A DNA stretch of 64,000 nucleotides from Nigerium massiliense (lineage in GTDB: Bacteria > Actinomycetota > Actinomycetes > Propionibacteriales > Propionibacteriaceae), in NCBI RefSeq assembly GCF_000826085.1, contig NZ_CCYM01000002.1, forward strand, positions 992,001 through 1,056,000. The letters run 5' to 3'. The notes under the pieces were generated by a model. That model was given only the letters and a program-made list of their open reading frames with translations. It was not told the origin of the DNA and did no database searches. This document shows positions 44,412 to 54,058 of this stretch, one piece after another. Numbering within the stretch: position 1 is the first letter of the stretch; each line of letters starts with the position of its first letter. A program made the translations under genes and the position numbers.

Positions 44412-44737
44412 AGGTCTCCTTCGGGGGTGGATCCCGCGGCCGGGTGAGGACGGGGGACAGCGAGGTCGGCGAAGAGGGCTGGCAGGTCGGCGATGGGCAG
44501 GTGGACGCTGGCCAGCATAGGCGAACGGCGTTGCCAGCGGCCCGGGAGTGCCTGTCCTCGTCGCCTCGTCGCGAATGGTGACGATCGTGCCGGACGATTC
44601 CGGCATCGCCGGTCCTCCTCGTGCGGTCACACGAGCTGATTCGGTGCGAGTAGCGTTCGTTCGGAAGAGGGGAATCAGCTCCTCGTCCCTCGGCCGGGCC
44701 TGCGGGCCCCGGTGGAGGGACTGATAAGGAGAATCCA
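44412..44737 (+). other. 326-bp divergent region with repeat arm
   Basis: This gap between the S41 gene and the amidohydrolase contains the left copy of the 23-bp direct repeat (44523-44545), a TGCCGG/CCGGCA hairpin at 44588-44605, and the strong AAGGAG site for the GTG at 44738. Promoter boxes are not clear. Confidence 0.5.
44523..44545 (+). repeat. 23-bp direct repeat, left copy
   Basis: GAACGGCGTTGCCAGC followed by GGCCCGG recurs at 46167 with a single mismatch. The two copies bracket the amidohydrolase gene, 1.64 kb apart. Confidence 0.75.
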
Positions 44738-46073
44738 GTGTTCGTCGCAACACCGCACCTGCCGCGTCATCCTGAGGCGGACGGCACCAAGAGCATCGTC
44801 GGGGCTACCGTCATCGACGGCACCGGCGCCGATCCCCTCATCGACGGAGATCGTCATCGAGGGCGGCACCATCGACTACGTCGGCGAGCGCCGTCCAGGG
44901 GCCCGCTCGGGCGACGAGGTGATCGACGCGTCCGGGTACACCATCCTTCCGGGCTTCATCGACGTGCACACGCACCTCGGCGCGGGTCTTGAGGGGGGCC
45001 TGGACCCCAACGCCGCTTTTGCCAGCGAGAAGGTGATGGCCGTCGCACGCAACGCGCGCCTCACGCTCATGGCTGGTGTCACGACCGTCCGCGATCTGGG
45101 CGGTTTGGACTACGGCTTTGCACGGAACGTGTTCGAGCGCGGAGACGTCGCTGCGCCTCGCACACACACCGCGATCACCATCCTCTCGCCGACCGGCGGA
45201 CACGCCGACTTCCATCTGCGCAATGGCAATCCTGTGAGCACCGTCGACTTCCCGGAGATCGAGGGCGGTAACCTCATCGACTCCGACGACCAGACGCGAA
45301 AGGCGATCCACGTGCTCATCCGCTCGGGTGCCGACTGCGTCAAGGTCGCGACGACCGGCGGAGTTTCCTCCCCTTCCGACACCCCCGATGATGTCGGCAT
45401 CACCGCGCACCAGTTGGAGTTGATGCGCGAGGAACTCAGCAAGCGAGGGGGACGCCCGATCGCCGCCCATGCGCAGGGCATCGACGGCATCTGGCAGGCC
45501 ATCGAGGGCGGCGTCGATTCCGTGGAACACGGCTACGGCATCACCGATGAGGCGGTTGACGCACTGCTCGAGAAGGACATCTGGTTGGTTCCCACGCTGG
45601 CGTCGGCGCTGCGCGTTCCCGACCCCGCCAAGGTTCCGGCCTATCTGTACGAGAAGAAGGTGAAGTGGTCGTCCTTGGCGCGCGAGAACATCACGAACGC
45701 CATCAAGCGCGGGGTCCGGGTCGCAGCCGGCACGGACGCCGCGATCGTCCCGCACGGCCTGAACCTCCGCGAGATCGGCCACCTCGTGGAGTTGGGCATG
45801 GAGCCAATGCAAGCGATCGTCTCCGGCACGAAGAACGGCGCCACATTGATGGGCCTCGACGAGCACCTCGGCACCCTCGAGGAGGGGAAGCTCGCGGACC
45901 TGGTGGCCGTGAAGTTCAACCCGCTCGACCCGAACGAGACCAAGAAGCTCGGCCTGCTGGACAACGTCCGGGTGGTCATGCAGGGCGGCCTGGTGCACAA
46001 GGATCTCGACCATGCGTTCGGGGACCTGTACTTGCCGCCGCTGGTCGCGCAGACCTTCGCCCAGCCCGAATGA
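44738..46073 (+). pseudogene. Amidohydrolase (imidazolonepropionase-like) with N-terminal frameshift
   Basis: The native start is the GTG at 44738, 7 nt after AAGGAG. This frame reads SIVGATVIDGTGADPLIDG, the standard amidohydrolase N-terminus, to about 44850 and then goes wrong. The continuation IVIEGGTIDYVGERR lies one base ahead in another frame and runs to 46073. So one extra base (or two missing) lies near 44840-44855. The rest is intact: metal motif FIDVHTHLG, VKVATTGGVSS, HAQGIDGIWQAIEGG, SVEHGYG and AAGTDAAIVPHG, as in prolidase/imidazolonepropionase-related enzymes acting on dipeptides or cyclic amides. It may be a sequencing error, a real inactivation, or frameshifting. Codon use is looser than in the flanking genes. 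Confidence 0.8.
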
Positions 46074-46166
46074 TCCCCCCACACGTACCGAAGAGAACGT
46101 GACTCACGTCTCCTTCGCTGTTGCTCCTGGTGGAGACCGCCGTCCTGGTCGCCCTCGTCCTGAAGT

Positions 46167-46189
46167 GAACGGCGTTGCCAGCCGCCCGG
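46167..46189 (+). repeat. 23-bp direct repeat, right copy
   Basis: GAACGGCGTTGCCAGC followed by CGCCCGG, one mismatch to the copy at 44523. It lies 94 bp after the amidohydrolase stop and just before the GntR-type gene. Confidence 0.75.
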
Positions 46190-46225
46190 TTGTGGTGGCC
46201 CGCCGCTCGTTGGTACAACAAGCGG

Positions 46226-46600
46226 GTGAACAGCGGAGTGCGCATCGACCCCGAGGCGGAGGCGGCGCCCTACGAACAGATTCGCGACCAGATCGCCGCG
46301 CTGCGCGCGTCGGGACGGTGGCCGACGAACTTCCGCCTGCCGACCGTGCGCGGGCTGGCCGACGAGCTGGGTCTGGCGCCCAACACCGTCGCCCGGGCGT
46401 ACCGGGAGCTGGAGGCGTCCGGGCAGATCGAGACCCGAGGACGCCGCGGGTCGTTCATCGCCGGGTCCGACGAGGCGCGGGTGAAGGCCGCGGCGCAGGC
46501 GGCGCGGGACTACGCCACGCTGGTCCGCGAGTTGCACCTCGAACCCGCCCACGCGCTGGGGATCGTCCGCGCCGAGCTCGGGCTGGCGACCGACGAGTGA
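46226..46600 (+). CDS. GntR family regulator (YtrA/YhcF type, short)
   Basis: This 124-residue regulator has a GntR winged helix at about 12-80 (PYEQIRDQIAALRASGRWP, LPTVRGLADELGLAPNTVAR, REL) and a short helical C-terminus, as in the YtrA subfamily. The frame is open from 46175, but the GTG at 46226 gives the usual N-terminus and may be leaderless, since no ribosome site precedes it. YtrA regulators often control adjacent transporters; none lies here, so the target is unclear. Confidence 0.82.
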   Translation: MNSGVRIDPEAEAAPYEQIRDQIAALRASGRWPTNFRLPTVRGLADELGLAPNTVARAYRELEASGQIETRGRRGSFIAGSDEARVKAAAQAARDYATLVRELHLEPAHALGIVRAELGLATDE

Positions 46601-46733
46601 GGCCGTCCGCGGACGCGTGAGAGCCGATCCCGGACGCCCGAGCCGGACGGGTCCGCGGGACCATGAGCCACCGCCCGTCGCCGAATCTGGGACGATGAAC
46701 AGAACCTCACCCGACTCACCGCAAGGAACCGCC

Positions 46734-47492
46734 GTGCCGACCAACCCGCTCGAGGCTTTTGCCACCGTTCTGTTCGTCCACGCGCACCCCGACGACGAGA
46801 CGCTCGCGACGGGCGTCGTGCTGGCCGAACTCGCCGAGCGCGGCGTCCGGACGGCCGTGCTGACCGCCTCCCGGGGCGAGGCCGGCGAGGTCGCCGCCGG
46901 AGACGTCGCCCCCGGCAGTCCCGAGCTGGCCGCTGCCCGCGAGCGCGAGCTCGCCTGCGCGGCCGCCGAGCTCGGGGTCAGCGAGCTGTGTTTCCTGGGC
47001 CGGCCGCCGGCGTCGGCGTCCGGGGTGGAGCACCGCTACACCGATTCGGGCATGCGCTGGGTGGACGACGCCGAGACCCTCGCCGGGCCGGGCGACGACG
47101 CGGCCGAGGACGCCCTCAGCCTCGCGGACCCCTCGGCCGTCACCGCCGACATCGTCGCGTACGCCTCCGCGGTCGGCGCGGACGTCATCGTCGGCTACGA
47201 CCCGCGCGGCGGCTACGGCCACCCCGACCACATCGCCCTGCACTCCACCTCGGCGGCCGCGGCGTCCGAACTCGGCATCCCGTTCGTCGAGGTGGTGTCC
47301 TGGTCGCGCTCGGACGCCGGACGCCCGCCCGCCGACGACGCCTTCTGGGTCGAGCGGCCCGACCTCCTGGACACCCTGGTGCGCGCCCTGCGGTGCTACC
47401 GGACGCAGGTCACCGTCGACGGGACGAACGTGGTCCACGTGGGCGGGCAGGTGGAGCCGATCCCGACGTCCGTGGGCCTGCGCCGCGCCTGA
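46734..47492 (+). CDS. PIG-L family deacetylase
   Basis: I chose the GTG at 46734 because AAGGA lies 6 nt upstream; an in-frame ATG at 46695 lacks a site. The 252-residue product is a zinc-dependent PIG-L/LmbE deacetylase: VHAHPDDETLATG supplies the metal His-Asp-Asp set and GGYGHPDHIALH the second histidine pair. Actinobacterial members include MshB and Mca of mycothiol metabolism. The length and SRGEAGE motif fit this group, but I cannot assign the substrate. Confidence 0.87.
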   Translation: MPTNPLEAFATVLFVHAHPDDETLATGVVLAELAERGVRTAVLTASRGEAGEVAAGDVAPGSPELAAARERELACAAAELGVSELCFLGRPPASASGVEHRYTDSGMRWVDDAETLAGPGDDAAEDALSLADPSAVTADIVAYASAVGADVIVGYDPRGGYGHPDHIALHSTSAAAASELGIPFVEVVSWSRSDAGRPPADDAFWVERPDLLDTLVRALRCYRTQVTVDGTNVVHVGGQVEPIPTSVGLRRA

Positions 47493-47517
47493 GGCCAGCA
47501 GACACCGCAGCTCGGGG

Positions 47518-49083
47518 TCAGCGGTACATCTCGTCGGCGAGCAGGTCGTCGGTGACGGTGTCGGTGTCGACCCAGTCGATGCTGTGCTCGACGGCCTTGT
47601 TCCACACCCGCAGGCGACGGGCGCGCTCCTCGTCCGAGATCTGCGGGTCCCAGCGCTTCTCGATGCGCCAGTGCTCGGCGAGCTCGTCCAGGCCCTGCCA
47701 CATGTCGACGGCGAGCCCGGCAGCGTACGCGGCGCCCAGCGCGGTGGTCTCGGGGACCTCGGGCCGCACGACGGGGACGTTCAGTAGGTCGGATTGCAGC
47801 TGCATCAGCGAATCGTTGCCGACCATGCCGCCGTCCACCCGCAGCCCGCGCAGCCCCGTGCCGAGCCCGGACGCCTCGACGTCGTTGTTCATCGCGTTGA
47901 CGACCTCCCAGGTGGAGAACGCCGTGCACTCCAGCGCAGCGCGCGCCAGGTGCGCCTTCGTCACGAACCGGGTCAGGCCGACGATGGTGCCCCGCGCGTC
48001 CGGACGCCAGCGTGGCGCGTACAGCCCGGAGAACGCCGGGACGATGTAGGCGCCGCCGGTATTACGCACGGTGGACGCGAGCCGGTCGACGTCCGCGGAC
48101 TTCGAGATCATCCCGATCTCGTCGCGCAGCCACTGCACGACCGAGCCGGCGTCGGCGACCGGGCCTTCCAGCGCGAAGACGGGAGGCTTGTTGCCGAGCT
48201 GGTAGAGGACCGTGGTGAGCAGGCCGTGCTGGCTGGGCACGGGGACGACCCCGGTGTTCATCAGCAGGAACGAGCCGGTTCCGTAGGTGTTCTTCGCCGA
48301 GCCCGGCTCGAAGCAGGTCTGGCCGAACGCCGCGGCCTGCTGGTCGCCGAGGATGCCCGCGATCGGGACGCCCGCGAGCGACGAGCGCCGGGTGGCCTCG
48401 CCGATGACCTCGGAGGACGACACGATCGTCGGCAGCATCGCCATCGGGACGCCCACGAGCTCGCACAGCTCGGGGTCCCAGTCGCAGGTGGTCAGGTTCA
48501 TCAGCAGCGTGCGCGACGCGTTGGTGACGTCCGTGACGTGGACGCCGCCGCGCGGCCCTCCGGTCAGGTTCCAGACCAACCAGGAGTCCATGGTGCCGAA
48601 CGCGAGGTCGCCGCGCTCGGCCTTGGCGCGCGCCCCGCGGACGTGGTCGAGGATCCAGGCGGCTTTCGGGCCCGCGAAGTACGACGACAGCGTCAGGCCG
48701 GTCTTGGCGCGGAACCGGTCGGGGTCGCCGTCGGCCAAGGCGTCCACCTCGGGCTGGGTGCGGGTGTCCTGCCAGACGATCGCGCGGTGGATCGGACGCC
48801 CCGTGCGCCGGTCCCACACCACGACGGTCTCGCGCTGGTTGGCGATGCCCACGGCGGCGAGGTCGCTGGTGCGGATGCGTAGCCTGCGCATCGCGTCCCG
48901 GACGACGCGGTCGAGGTTGTCCATGATCTCGCGGGGATCGTGCTCGATCCAGCCCGCCCGCGGGTAGTGCTGCTTGTGCTCGCGGTTACCGACGCCGACG
49001 ACGCGGCCGTCCCCGTCGAAGACGATCGCGCGCGTGCTGGTCGTGCCCTGGTCGATCGCCAGCACGTAGGACTGCTTACCCAC
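47518..49083 (-). CDS. glpK: Glycerol kinase
   Basis: This 521-residue FGGY-family kinase phosphorylates glycerol to glycerol-3-phosphate. Its N-terminal [14 protein letters not shown] is the phosphate-binding motif, and [19 protein letters not shown] with [17 protein letters not shown] match GlpK closely. The C-terminal signature reads [20 protein letters not shown]. No glpF or glpD is adjacent; a glycerophosphodiester phosphodiesterase gene 2 kb away could feed the same pool. Confidence 0.95.
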   Translation of the reverse strand: MGKQSYVLAIDQGTTSTRAIVFDGDGRVVGVGNREHKQHYPRAGWIEHDPREIMDNLDRVVRDAMRRLRIRTSDLAAVGIANQRETVVVWDRRTGRPIHRAIVWQDTRTQPEVDALADGDPDRFRAKTGLTLSSYFAGPKAAWILDHVRGARAKAERGDLAFGTMDSWLVWNLTGGPRGGVHVTDVTNASRTLLMNLTTCDWDPELCELVGVPMAMLPTIVSSSEVIGEATRRSSLAGVPIAGILGDQQAAAFGQTCFEPGSAKNTYGTGSFLLMNTGVVPVPSQHGLLTTVLYQLGNKPPVFALEGPVADAGSVVQWLRDEIGMISKSADVDRLASTVRNTGGAYIVPAFSGLYAPRWRPDARGTIVGLTRFVTKAHLARAALECTAFSTWEVVNAMNNDVEASGLGTGLRGLRVDGGMVGNDSLMQLQSDLLNVPVVRPEVPETTALGAAYAAGLAVDMWQGLDELAEHWRIEKRWDPQISDEERARRLRVWNKAVEHSIDWVDTDTVTDDLLADEMYR

Positions 49084-49150
49084 CGGTTGCCCCCTTCATC
49101 GGTCGGTGCCTCACTCTATCGAGGGCCCCGGGGCATTCGGTGCGGGTGTC

Positions 49151-50833
49151 TCAGCGCGTCATCTCGGCGCGCAGGACGTCCAGCGGGAGCGCGCCGAGGT
49201 TCAGCGCGCGGGTGTGGAACTCCTTCAACGAGAACTCCTCGCCGCGCCCCTCCGCGACCTGCCGGGCCTCCTCGCGGACCTGCTCCCAGACCCGCTGGCC
49301 GAGCCGGTAGCTCGGCGCCTGGCCCGCCCAGCCGAGGTAGCGGTGCAGTTCGAAGCGCAACGCCTTCTCCTCCATCAGGACGTTGCTGCGCAGCAGGTTC
49401 CAGGCCTTGTCGTAGTCCCAGACGCCGCCGCCGTACTCGGCCGGCGCCTCCTTCTTCAGGTGGAAGCCGATGTCGAGGACGACGCGGGTCGCGCGCAGCC
49501 GCTGGCTGTCGAGCATGCCGAAGCGGTCGCCGTCGTCGCTGAGGTGGCCGAACTCGTCCATCAGGCGCTCCGCGTACAGCGCCCAGCCCTCGCCGTGCCC
49601 GGAGATCCAGCAGGCCAGCCGGCGCCACAGGTTCAGCTCGGCGGAGTTCTGCACCGCCTGGGCGATCTGCAGGTGGTGGCCCGGGACGCCCTCGTGGTAG
49701 ACGGTTGTCTTCTCGGCCCAGGTGGTGAACTCGGTGACGCCCGGCGGCACGGACCACCACATGCGTCCCGGACGGCTGAAGTCGTCGCTGGGGCCGGTGT
49801 AGTAGATGCCGCCGTTCTGGGTCGGTGCGATGCAGCACTCGAGCGAGTGCATCTTCTCGGAGATGTCGAAGTGGGTGCCGTCGAGATCGGCGATGGCCTG
49901 GTCGGACGTCCGCTGCATCCACCGCTGCAGCTCGTCGGTGCCGTGCAGGATGCGGTCGGGGTCGGCGTTGAGCGTGGCGACCGCGTCGGCCACGGACGCC
50001 CCCGGCCCGGCGATCTTCTCGGCGAGAGCCTCCATTTCCGCGGCGATCTCGGCGAGCGTGGCCAGGCCCCACTCGTAGGTCTCGTCGAGGTCCACCTCGG
50101 CGCCGACGAACAGCCGGGACGCCAAGCGGTAACGCTCGCGTCCGAAAGCCGGGTCCTCGACGGCGTCCGGCAGGACGGTGTCGCGCAGGTAGGCCGCGAG
50201 CCTGCCGTAGGCGGCGGCCGCGGCGTCCCCGGCGGAGGTCAGGCGCTGCGCGAGGTCCGCACCGGGCTCGGCGCCGTCGGGGCGGGCGCCGCGCGTGAAC
50301 GCGACGAAGAACGAGGACGCCGGGTCGGCCAGCGTCTCGGCCTGGCCGAGCGCGTCGGTCGTCTGCAGGCGGCTGGGGCGCAGCCCGCGCGAGCGGCCCT
50401 CCTCGAGGCACGCGAGGAAGCCGTCCACTGCCTCGGGCAGCCCGCCCAGCCGCTCGGCGACGGTCGTCCAGTCGGCGGTGGTGGACGTCGGCATCTGGTC
50501 GAAGATGTCCCGGAACGACTGCACGGGGCACTCGATGTTGTTCAGGTTGCGCAGGTGCTCCCCGGCCTCGTGTCGCTCCAGGTCGAGACCGAGGCGGTCG
50601 CGCATGGCCGCCACGGTGACGCGGTCGGTGTCGTCGGCGACGTCCGCCTCGTCCAGTGCGGCGAGGGTGCGGCGGTTCAGGTCGGCGACGGCGTCGTGGC
50701 TCGCGGGGGAGTGGTCGCCCATGAGGTGGTCGTAGCCGGGCAGGCCCATCGCGGTGGCCTCCAGCGGGCGCAGGGCGGCGTAGGCGTGCGTGTAGTCGTC
50801 GGCGATGCGGTCGATGGCGCTGGGAGTCCTCAT
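49151..50833 (-). CDS. DUF885 family protein (putative metallopeptidase)
   Basis: This 560-residue protein of the DUF885 family is regarded as a zinc peptidase-like group. The HExxH-type helix appears as VYHEGVPGHHLQIAQAVQN, and the later LACWISGHGEGWALYAERLMDE is a family signature. No signal peptide is seen, so it should be cytoplasmic. Start is the ATG at 50833 and it runs leftward, 68 bp before the glpK start codon. Confidence 0.85.
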   Translation of the reverse strand: MRTPSAIDRIADDYTHAYAALRPLEATAMGLPGYDHLMGDHSPASHDAVADLNRRTLAALDEADVADDTDRVTVAAMRDRLGLDLERHEAGEHLRNLNNIECPVQSFRDIFDQMPTSTTADWTTVAERLGGLPEAVDGFLACLEEGRSRGLRPSRLQTTDALGQAETLADPASSFFVAFTRGARPDGAEPGADLAQRLTSAGDAAAAAYGRLAAYLRDTVLPDAVEDPAFGRERYRLASRLFVGAEVDLDETYEWGLATLAEIAAEMEALAEKIAGPGASVADAVATLNADPDRILHGTDELQRWMQRTSDQAIADLDGTHFDISEKMHSLECCIAPTQNGGIYYTGPSDDFSRPGRMWWSVPPGVTEFTTWAEKTTVYHEGVPGHHLQIAQAVQNSAELNLWRRLACWISGHGEGWALYAERLMDEFGHLSDDGDRFGMLDSQRLRATRVVLDIGFHLKKEAPAEYGGGVWDYDKAWNLLRSNVLMEEKALRFELHRYLGWAGQAPSYRLGQRVWEQVREEARQVAEGRGEEFSLKEFHTRALNLGALPLDVLRAEMTR

Positions 50834-51041
50834 CTGTGGAACCTATCGCCGCCCGCCCTGCCGTGACGAGGTGGGGGGCGCCACCCCGACGCTGCGGCTG
50901 TTCAGTCTTCACTTGACGGCGGGGTCGTCGGTGAGCCGCCGGTGTCCCACGGGCGACCTGATGGGTCCGCCCGGGTGAACCCTCGGGGACGCGCTGCCCG
51001 GCGCCCACAGGAAGGCCACCCGGCTTTGGCACACTCGGCCC

Positions 51042-51764
51042 GTGACGAAGATCTGGGGGCACCGCGGAGCCAGCGCCTACGCCCCGGAGAACTCGCTGCC
51101 CGCGTTCGAGCTCGCCCTCGAGCAGGGCGCCGACGGGGTGGAATGCGACGTCCAGCTCACCCGCGACGACCAGGTGGTCGTCATCCACGACGAGACGCTG
51201 GAGCGGACGACCGACGGCCACGGCTGGGTCGCCGACCACACCGCCGCCCAGCTGCGGCGGCTGGACGCCTCGGGCGGGCGCGACGGATTCGCGGGGACGA
51301 AGGTCCCGCTGCTGGCCGAGGTGCTGGCGCTGATCGCGGACTCCGGCAAGGACATCAACATCGAACTCAAGAACAACCGCATGGCCTACAAGGGGCTCGA
51401 GGAGCGGGTGCAGGAGCTCGTGGACGCCGCCGGCGTCGCGTCCCAGGTGGTGCTGTCGTCCTTCAACCACTACTCGCTCAAGCGGCTGCAGGGCCTGAGC
51501 CGGCTGCCGCTCGGCGCGCTCTACACCGACCCGCTGTTCAAGCCGTGGAAGTACGTCGAGAAACTCAAGGTCGGCGCGATCCACCCGCCGATGCGCTGGA
51601 CGACGAGGAAGGTCGTCGAGAAGAGCCACGAGCACGGGCTGAAGGTGCACGCCTGGACGGTGAACGACGCTAAGGACGTCGGCAAGCTGCTGCGCCGCGG
51701 CGCGGACGCCGTGATCACCGACCGCCCGGACGTCGCGCGCGAGGTGCGGGACGCCGAGGGCTGA
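51042..51764 (+). CDS. Glycerophosphodiester phosphodiesterase
   Basis: This 240-residue GDPD TIM-barrel enzyme has GHRGASAYAPENSLPAFELA with catalytic His and substrate Arg, then GADGVECDVQLTRDDQVVV (metal Glu/Asp), and the second His in VIHDETLERTTDG. It splits glycerophosphodiesters to glycerol-3-phosphate and an alcohol. There is no signal peptide, so it is probably cytoplasmic. Start is the GTG at 51042; divergent from the DUF885 gene over 208 bp. Confidence 0.92.
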   Translation: MTKIWGHRGASAYAPENSLPAFELALEQGADGVECDVQLTRDDQVVVIHDETLERTTDGHGWVADHTAAQLRRLDASGGRDGFAGTKVPLLAEVLALIADSGKDINIELKNNRMAYKGLEERVQELVDAAGVASQVVLSSFNHYSLKRLQGLSRLPLGALYTDPLFKPWKYVEKLKVGAIHPPMRWTTRKVVEKSHEHGLKVHAWTVNDAKDVGKLLRRGADAVITDRPDVAREVRDAEG

Positions 51765-51912
51765 GGCCCAGCGCGAAGTCGGGGGCGTCCGGTGCCGCCC
51801 AGATGAAGAAATGGTGACTGTGGCTTTCGGCGCTGGTGTCGCGGTTTCGGCGGACGTAGCGTCTGCGCTGCTGCGTTCCGAACGGCCGCAGCAGTCACGA
51901 AAGGGCCCTCAG

Positions 51913-52326
51913 ATGAAGCGCGTCGCCACGGTTGCAGCCCTGCTGCTGCTCACCGGTCCGCTCGCCGCCTGCGCCGGCGTCAACTCCCAGACGACCTCCG
52001 CCTCGACCCCGACGGCGGCCTCATCTCCGCAGCAGACCGCCGCGTCGACGGCCGGGTCGTCGCCCAGGGCGTCGGCCACGGCGTCCGCCGCGTCGACCTA
52101 CACGATGGCCGACGTCGGCAAGCACAACAACGAGCAGTCCTGCTGGACGGTCGTCGACGGCAAGGTCTACGACGTGACGCAGTGGATCGGCCAGCACCCC
52201 GGCGGCCGCCAGCGCATCCTGAACCTCTGCGGCAAGGACGGCTCGGCCGACTTCACCGGCCAGCACGGCAACGACGACACCGCCAGGGGCCGCCTCGCCT
52301 CCTTCGAGATCGGCACCCTGGGCTGA
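51913..52326 (+). CDS. Cytochrome b5-like heme-binding lipoprotein
   Basis: Start is the ATG at 51913; earlier in-frame codons give no signal peptide. The 137-residue product has a lipoprotein signal with LAAC (Cys20), a Ser/Thr/Ala-rich linker (25-61) and a cytochrome b5 domain (62-137). The heme ligands would be H95 (WIGQHPGG) and H118 (FTGQHGN). Two cysteines (C77, C106) could form a disulfide in the extracellular protein. Single-domain b5 lipoproteins are small electron carriers of unknown partner. A strong terminator follows. Confidence 0.85.
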   Translation: MKRVATVAALLLLTGPLAACAGVNSQTTSASTPTAASSPQQTAASTAGSSPRASATASAASTYTMADVGKHNNEQSCWTVVDGKVYDVTQWIGQHPGGRQRILNLCGKDGSADFTGQHGNDDTARGRLASFEIGTLG

Positions 52327-52340
52327 TCGGCTGACCGGAC

Positions 52341-52387
52341 GCCCCCGAGGACGCCCCGGCTCAGCCTGCCGGGGCGTCCTCGGGGGC
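52341..52387. terminator. Strong 20-bp hairpin, bidirectional terminator
   Basis: Arms at 52341-52360 and 52368-52387 are perfectly complementary over 20 bp with a 7-nt loop. The hairpin includes the stop and last codons of the acyl-CoA ligase gene, and contains the GGACGCC word in each arm. Confidence 0.7.
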
Positions 52388-53995
52388 GATCACGGTCGCG
52401 GCGCGCTCCGGCACCAGGGCGGGCAGCGCGCGCCGCAGGATCTTGCCCGCGGCTGAGCGCGGCACCTGCTCGACGAACGCGAGGCCGCCCAACCGCTTGT
52501 GCGGGGACACCTGGTCAGCCACCAGACGCCGCAGCTCGGACGCCTCCACCGTCGCGCCCGGCGCGAGTTGGACCAGCCCGAAGGGCACCTCCTCGCCGGA
52601 CCTGGTGCGCACACCCAGCACGGCGGCGTCCGCGACGGCAGGGTGCGCCTGCAGGATCGCCTCCAGCTCGGCCGGGGCGATCTGCATGCCGCGTCGCTTG
52701 ATGAGTTCCTTGATGCGGTCGACGATGCGGACGACGCCGCGGGCGTCCACCACGACGAGGTCGCCGGTGTGCACCCAGCCGTCGGCGTCCAGCACCGCGT
52801 CCGTGTCGGCCGGTTCGCCGAGGTAGCCCAGCATCGCGTTCGGCCCCGTGCACCACAGCTCGCCTGGCGCGCTCTCGCCCTCGGTGGGGACGTCCACGTC
52901 GCGCCCGGTCTCGGGGTCGACGACGCGGAACCGGACGTTCGGCACCGCCGGCCCGATCGTGTCGAGCGAGACGTCCGTCCAGTCCAGGGGGATGACGTGG
53001 GTGACCGGAGACAGCTCCGTCATGCCGTAGCCCTGAATCACCCGGACGCCGAGCCGGGACGCCAGCGCCTCGCCGACCGCGCCGTCCAGCGGGGCCGCGC
53101 CCGACACGGCCAGCGCGACCGAGGAGAAGTCCGCCTGCGCGACGGCCGGGTGCTTGGCCAGGAAGTTCGCGACCGGCGGCACCAGGAACAGCACCCGAGG
53201 CCGCCGGACGCTCACGATCTGCAGGAACAGCGCCGGGTCGAACGCCGCCATCGTGTACTGCGGGAAGCGCCGGAACAACCCGTAGTTGAGGTTCGTCGTG
53301 AGCGCGTAGATGTGGCTGAAGGGCAGGAACGCGATCCACGACACGTCGTCCCCGAGGGGGCGCAGCACCTCGTTGAACTGCAGCATGTTCGCCACCAGGT
53401 TGCGGTGGCTGAGGCGGACGGCCTTCGGCATCCCGGACGTCCCGGACGAGAACGGAAGGCAGGCGACGTGGGTGGCGGGGTCGATCGCGAGCTGGGGCGG
53501 AGCCGGGGGCGTGGCGAGGGCGTCCGCGTACGACACGTGCCCGGCCGCGTCGCCGCCCACCACCAGGACGTCCTCGGCGGCAAGCCCGGCGCGCGCGCAG
53601 GCGTCCGCGACCTGGGGCAGCAGGGCGGGCGACGTGATGACCTTCTGGGCGCCTGTCACCTGCAGCTGCCGCGCGATCTCGGGGGCCGTATAGGCCGCGT
53701 TGATCGGCGTCACCGCCGCTCCGGCGCGCAGGATGCCGTGGAACGCGCTGAGGTACTCAGGTTGGTTCGGCAGGTCGATCGCCACGGCGTCCCCCGGAGC
53801 GACGCCGTGACCGGCGAGCCAGGTGGCCAGGGCGTCCGCGTCGTGCTTGACCTGGCCCATCGTGAGCGAGGTGCCGGTGACGTGGTCGAGGGCGGCGAGT
53901 CGGCCGGCGTCGGCGTCGGTGAGGCCCTCGAAGATCAGCCCATAGAGGCTGACGTCCGGGACGTCGATGTCGGGCAGGGGGCCGTGTAGTTCCAT
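52361..53995 (-). CDS. AMP-dependent acyl-CoA synthetase/ligase
   Basis: The ATG at 53995 follows AAGGAG. This 544-residue ANL-superfamily enzyme has P-loop-like LPFSSGTSGMPKAVRLSH, VIQGYGMTELSPVTHV, the adenylate-binding GWVHTGDL and IVDRIKELIKRRGMQIAPAELE, and the catalytic Lys region PRSAAGKILRR. The overall sequence resembles 4-coumarate-CoA ligase-type enzymes, activating an aryl or acyl acid with ATP and CoA. It follows the GntP-like gene by 63 bp in the same direction. Confidence 0.9.
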   Translation of the reverse strand: MELHGPLPDIDVPDVSLYGLIFEGLTDADAGRLAALDHVTGTSLTMGQVKHDADALATWLAGHGVAPGDAVAIDLPNQPEYLSAFHGILRAGAAVTPINAAYTAPEIARQLQVTGAQKVITSPALLPQVADACARAGLAAEDVLVVGGDAAGHVSYADALATPPAPPQLAIDPATHVACLPFSSGTSGMPKAVRLSHRNLVANMLQFNEVLRPLGDDVSWIAFLPFSHIYALTTNLNYGLFRRFPQYTMAAFDPALFLQIVSVRRPRVLFLVPPVANFLAKHPAVAQADFSSVALAVSGAAPLDGAVGEALASRLGVRVIQGYGMTELSPVTHVIPLDWTDVSLDTIGPAVPNVRFRVVDPETGRDVDVPTEGESAPGELWCTGPNAMLGYLGEPADTDAVLDADGWVHTGDLVVVDARGVVRIVDRIKELIKRRGMQIAPAELEAILQAHPAVADAAVLGVRTRSGEEVPFGLVQLAPGATVEASELRRLVADQVSPHKRLGGLAFVEQVPRSAAGKILRRALPALVPERAATVIAPEDAPAG

Positions 53996-54058
53996 GGGGC
54001 TCCTTCGTCGGGGCGGCGGAACGGTCCCCACACCCTCATGACGTGGGGACGCGGGGGG

